Source: DASQHW01 sp038209365
Lineage (GTDB): Bacteria > Actinomycetota > Acidimicrobiia > IMCC26256 > PALSA-610
DNA: 6,103 bases
Reading direction: 5' to 3'
NCBI GenBank assembly: GCA_038209365.1
Contig: JBBQXS010000096.1
Span: forward strand, 1-6,103
Positions 4,894 to 6,103 of the stretch are shown here, in pieces (within the stretch, counting starts at the first letter, position 1; the number at the start of each line of letters is the position of its first letter). A program made the translations under genes and the position numbers. Below the pieces are notes generated by a model. The model did not search any database. It saw nothing but the letters and a program-made list of their open reading frames with translations, and was not told where the DNA came from.

Positions 4894-5048
4894 CCGTCGC
4901 GGCTGCTCGTCGGTGGCGTTCGCGTCGGGCAGTACGCGTTGCCCGACGCCGGAGAAAGCTCGCGATCTGACGCTCGGTGTCGGACGGCGTGCCGCGCTCG
5001 ACGTCGAACGCCCGCGTGTTGGCGACGAAGACGTCGACGGCTTCGACC
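4894..5048. other. Unassigned stretch after the selenoprotein gene
   Basis: No gene is recognised here. The minus strand reads VEAVDVFVANTRAFDVERGT then PSDTERQIASFLRRRA from about 5045 downwards, which is protein-like and may be a fragment of a lost gene. It has no start and is cut by the IS end at 5049, so I do not call it. No T-tailed terminator hairpin is visible after the stop at 4893. Confidence 0.4.
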
Positions 5049-5117
5049 TGTGGGTGCCGAAAACTCGATCGTGTCGTTGACCTGGGCGTTGGTCACCCGG
5101 CCTCGTGGTCGCGAGGA
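5049..5117 (+). repeat. Solo IS left end, 69-bp direct repeat of 3484-3552
   Basis: Positions 5049-5117 and 3484-3552 are identical except for C5081 versus T3516. At 3552 the sequence continues into the transposase start codon; here it is interrupted at exactly that A by element copy C (5118). Past copy C (5281 onwards) the IS sequence does not resume, so the rest of this IS has been lost. Confidence 0.9.
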
Positions 5118-5280
5118 GGCACTGTTGCATTGCGCCGGCGCACCACCGTCTTGAGTGTCGCGCGCACTGGAATGGGCGATTTGCTCTGACCGAAGTACCA
5201 TCTGTTGTGCGGTTCGCGCGCCAGATCGCGCCGGTCGAAAGGCTCGAGGCGTGTCCGTTTTGCGCTAACGCAACAGTGCC
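5118..5280 (+). mobile_element. Short inverted-repeat element, copy C (MITE-like, 163 bp)
   Basis: The tips are GGCACTGTTGCATTG at 5118-5132 and TAACGCAACAGTGCC at 5266-5280. It has the same orientation as copy B and almost the same length as copy A. The right half keeps the TTCGC...AACGCAACAGTGCC spacing (54 nt between the block start and AAC) seen in A and B, although much of the sequence between has diverged. There is no transposase frame. Flanks CGCGAGGA and CTCTGCCG do not match. It lies within the leader of a solo IS end. Confidence 0.85.
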
Positions 5281-5309
5281 CTCTGCCGCGGGTACGGACA
5301 TGAGATGGG

Positions 5310-5325
5310 GCCGCAATCTTGCGGC
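5310..5325. other. Short palindrome downstream of the HxlR gene
   Basis: GCCGCAATCTTGCGGC is a perfect 6-bp stem with a 4-nt loop, about 80 nt past the stop of the minus-strand HxlR gene. No T-tract follows on that strand, so terminator function is only a possibility. The rest of 5281-5406 shows no gene. Confidence 0.3.
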
Positions 5326-5406
5326 GGGCCAGGCTCCGGAAGTAGCTCGACGTTGTCCTGGACAAGGTCGGCGTTCAGGGCAATGGCAGCGCGCGTGGCG
5401 TCGGCA

Positions 5407-6102
5407 TCACGTGTGCAGCGCCCGCGGACGCGGAGAGCTCGGCGGGAACACCTCGATCGCCTTGAGGAATGCTCGGATCGCTGACGCCTTGCCGGTGATC
5501 TCGACGCCTTCAGGGTGAGGGTGCCGGAGCGGTGGTGCGGTCAGGAACCGGGCGAGCGCTGATCGCGTCGTCGTGATCGTGACGTCGGCCGTCGTCTCGG
5601 GGGCCTCGTCGGACCGAAGATGCCAGTGGGCCCGATCACCGATGAGTGTGTAGCTGCCCGTTCCCGGTACGTGCACCGCCCAGCGGACTGATCCGGCGTT
5701 TACGCCCGAGCGCTGCAACTGCAACTGCAGGGCGCGGAGCACATGCTCGGGGTGGACGGGCTCGTCGGGACGCGGGGACTCGGCGACGTTGCGCAGTCCC
5801 CAGAGCAGGAGCTCCTCGAGTGCCGGCTGAAGGTCTTCCCCTGCGGGGGTGAGCCGGTACCAGACCTCGCGGCGGCCCGCCTCGCGATCGACGTCGATCA
5901 GACCGTCGGCCTCGAGGTCCCGGAGTCGTCGAGTCAGCGTGGTGGGGGTAATCCCGGCCATGCGGTCCATCAGATCGGTGAATCGCTTCGGCCCGGAGAT
6001 GAGGTCGCGTACGACGAGCAGGGTCCAGCGATCGCCGACGCGTTCGAGTGCTTTCGCCAGCATGCAGAAGTGCCCGTAGCCCCGCGGGTTTGATCCGCTC
6101 AC
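5407..6102 (-). CDS. HxlR-family transcriptional regulator with SCP2-like C-terminal domain
   Basis: The minus-strand frame from GTG 6102-6100 to TGA 5409-5407 gives 231 residues. The start lies at the window edge, so a slightly longer protein is possible. Residues 8-105 are a winged helix of the HxlR type: YGHFCMLAKALERVGDRWTL followed by LVVRDLISGPKRFTDL, then GITPTTLTRRLRDLEADGLI, then a basic wing (REAGRREVWYRLTPAGEDL). The conserved Cys in xFCxLAKAL is present (Cys13). Residues 115-222 form a second domain with TADVTITTTRSALARFLTA and EGVEITGKASAIRAFLKAI, the pattern of sterol-carrier (SCP2)-like domains, which may bind a lipid or other small ligand. HxlR/SCP2 fusions of about 220 residues occur in actinobacteria. 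It probably regulates a neighbouring or divergent gene beyond 6103. Element copy C lies 127 bp past its stop and does not touch the frame. Target and ligand are unknown. Confidence 0.88.
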   Translation of the reverse strand: MSGSNPRGYGHFCMLAKALERVGDRWTLLVVRDLISGPKRFTDLMDRMAGITPTTLTRRLRDLEADGLIDVDREAGRREVWYRLTPAGEDLQPALEELLLWGLRNVAESPRPDEPVHPEHVLRALQLQLQRSGVNAGSVRWAVHVPGTGSYTLIGDRAHWHLRSDEAPETTADVTITTTRSALARFLTAPPLRHPHPEGVEITGKASAIRAFLKAIEVFPPSSPRPRALHT

Positions 6103-6103
6103 A

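Noticed and set aside
201..5280. Integron attC sites or a CRISPR array as explanation for the repeated short elements
   Set aside because: Repeats are kilobases apart, occur in both orientations, have transposon-like inverted tips and lack attC core sites or regular spacers.
4189..5316. Long minus-strand open frame of 375 codons
   Set aside because: It runs antisense through the selenoprotein gene, an IS end and element copy C, has Arg/Ser-rich shadow composition and matches no family.

Overview
The window is high-GC DNA with bacterial gene structure. The protein families point to an actinobacterium: a desaturase tail of the actinobacterial acyl-lipid type, an HxlR regulator with an SCP2-like tail, actinobacterial transposase remnants and a probable leaderless promoter. 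The genus cannot be told from the sequence alone.

Layout. 1-132 is the C-terminal end of a fatty-acid desaturase. 141-362 holds one solo end and one full copy (A) of a small inverted-repeat element whose tips, GGCACTGTTGCRTT, resemble IS6-family ends. 363-942 has no confident gene. 943-1548 is a DUF2182 membrane-protein gene, frameshifted and cut off by element copy B (1549-1677). The 3' side of copy B abuts a second truncated gene on the minus strand (1688-1890). 2055-3215 is an intact secreted right-handed beta-helix protein. 3244-3817 is an insertion-sequence graveyard: an IS630-type transposase remnant, a divergent IS left end, and an internally deleted IS that still has both terminal repeats. 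3857-4177 (minus) is a small NrtS-like nitrate/nitrite transporter. It diverges from 4273-4893 (plus), an iodothyronine-deiodinase-like gene. 4894-5406 contains a solo IS left end and element copy C. 5407-6102 (minus) is an HxlR-family regulator.

The main discovery is at 4273-4893. Conventional gene calling would split this gene at an in-frame TGA (4495-4497). That TGA lies exactly where deiodinases carry selenocysteine (GSYT-U-PPF) and is followed 10 nt later by a perfect 6-bp hairpin with a G-containing loop, the geometry of a bacterial SECIS element. The gene is best read as one 206-residue selenoprotein with Sec75. A perfect 11-bp inverted repeat spans the divergent promoter region between it and the nrtS-like gene, suggesting shared control.

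The second theme is decay by mobile elements. Three full copies of the short element, none with a visible target-site duplication, sit at joins between gene or IS fragments. Apart from the selenoprotein/nrtS pair there is no clear operon; the window reads as accessory DNA shaped by repeated insertion and deletion.
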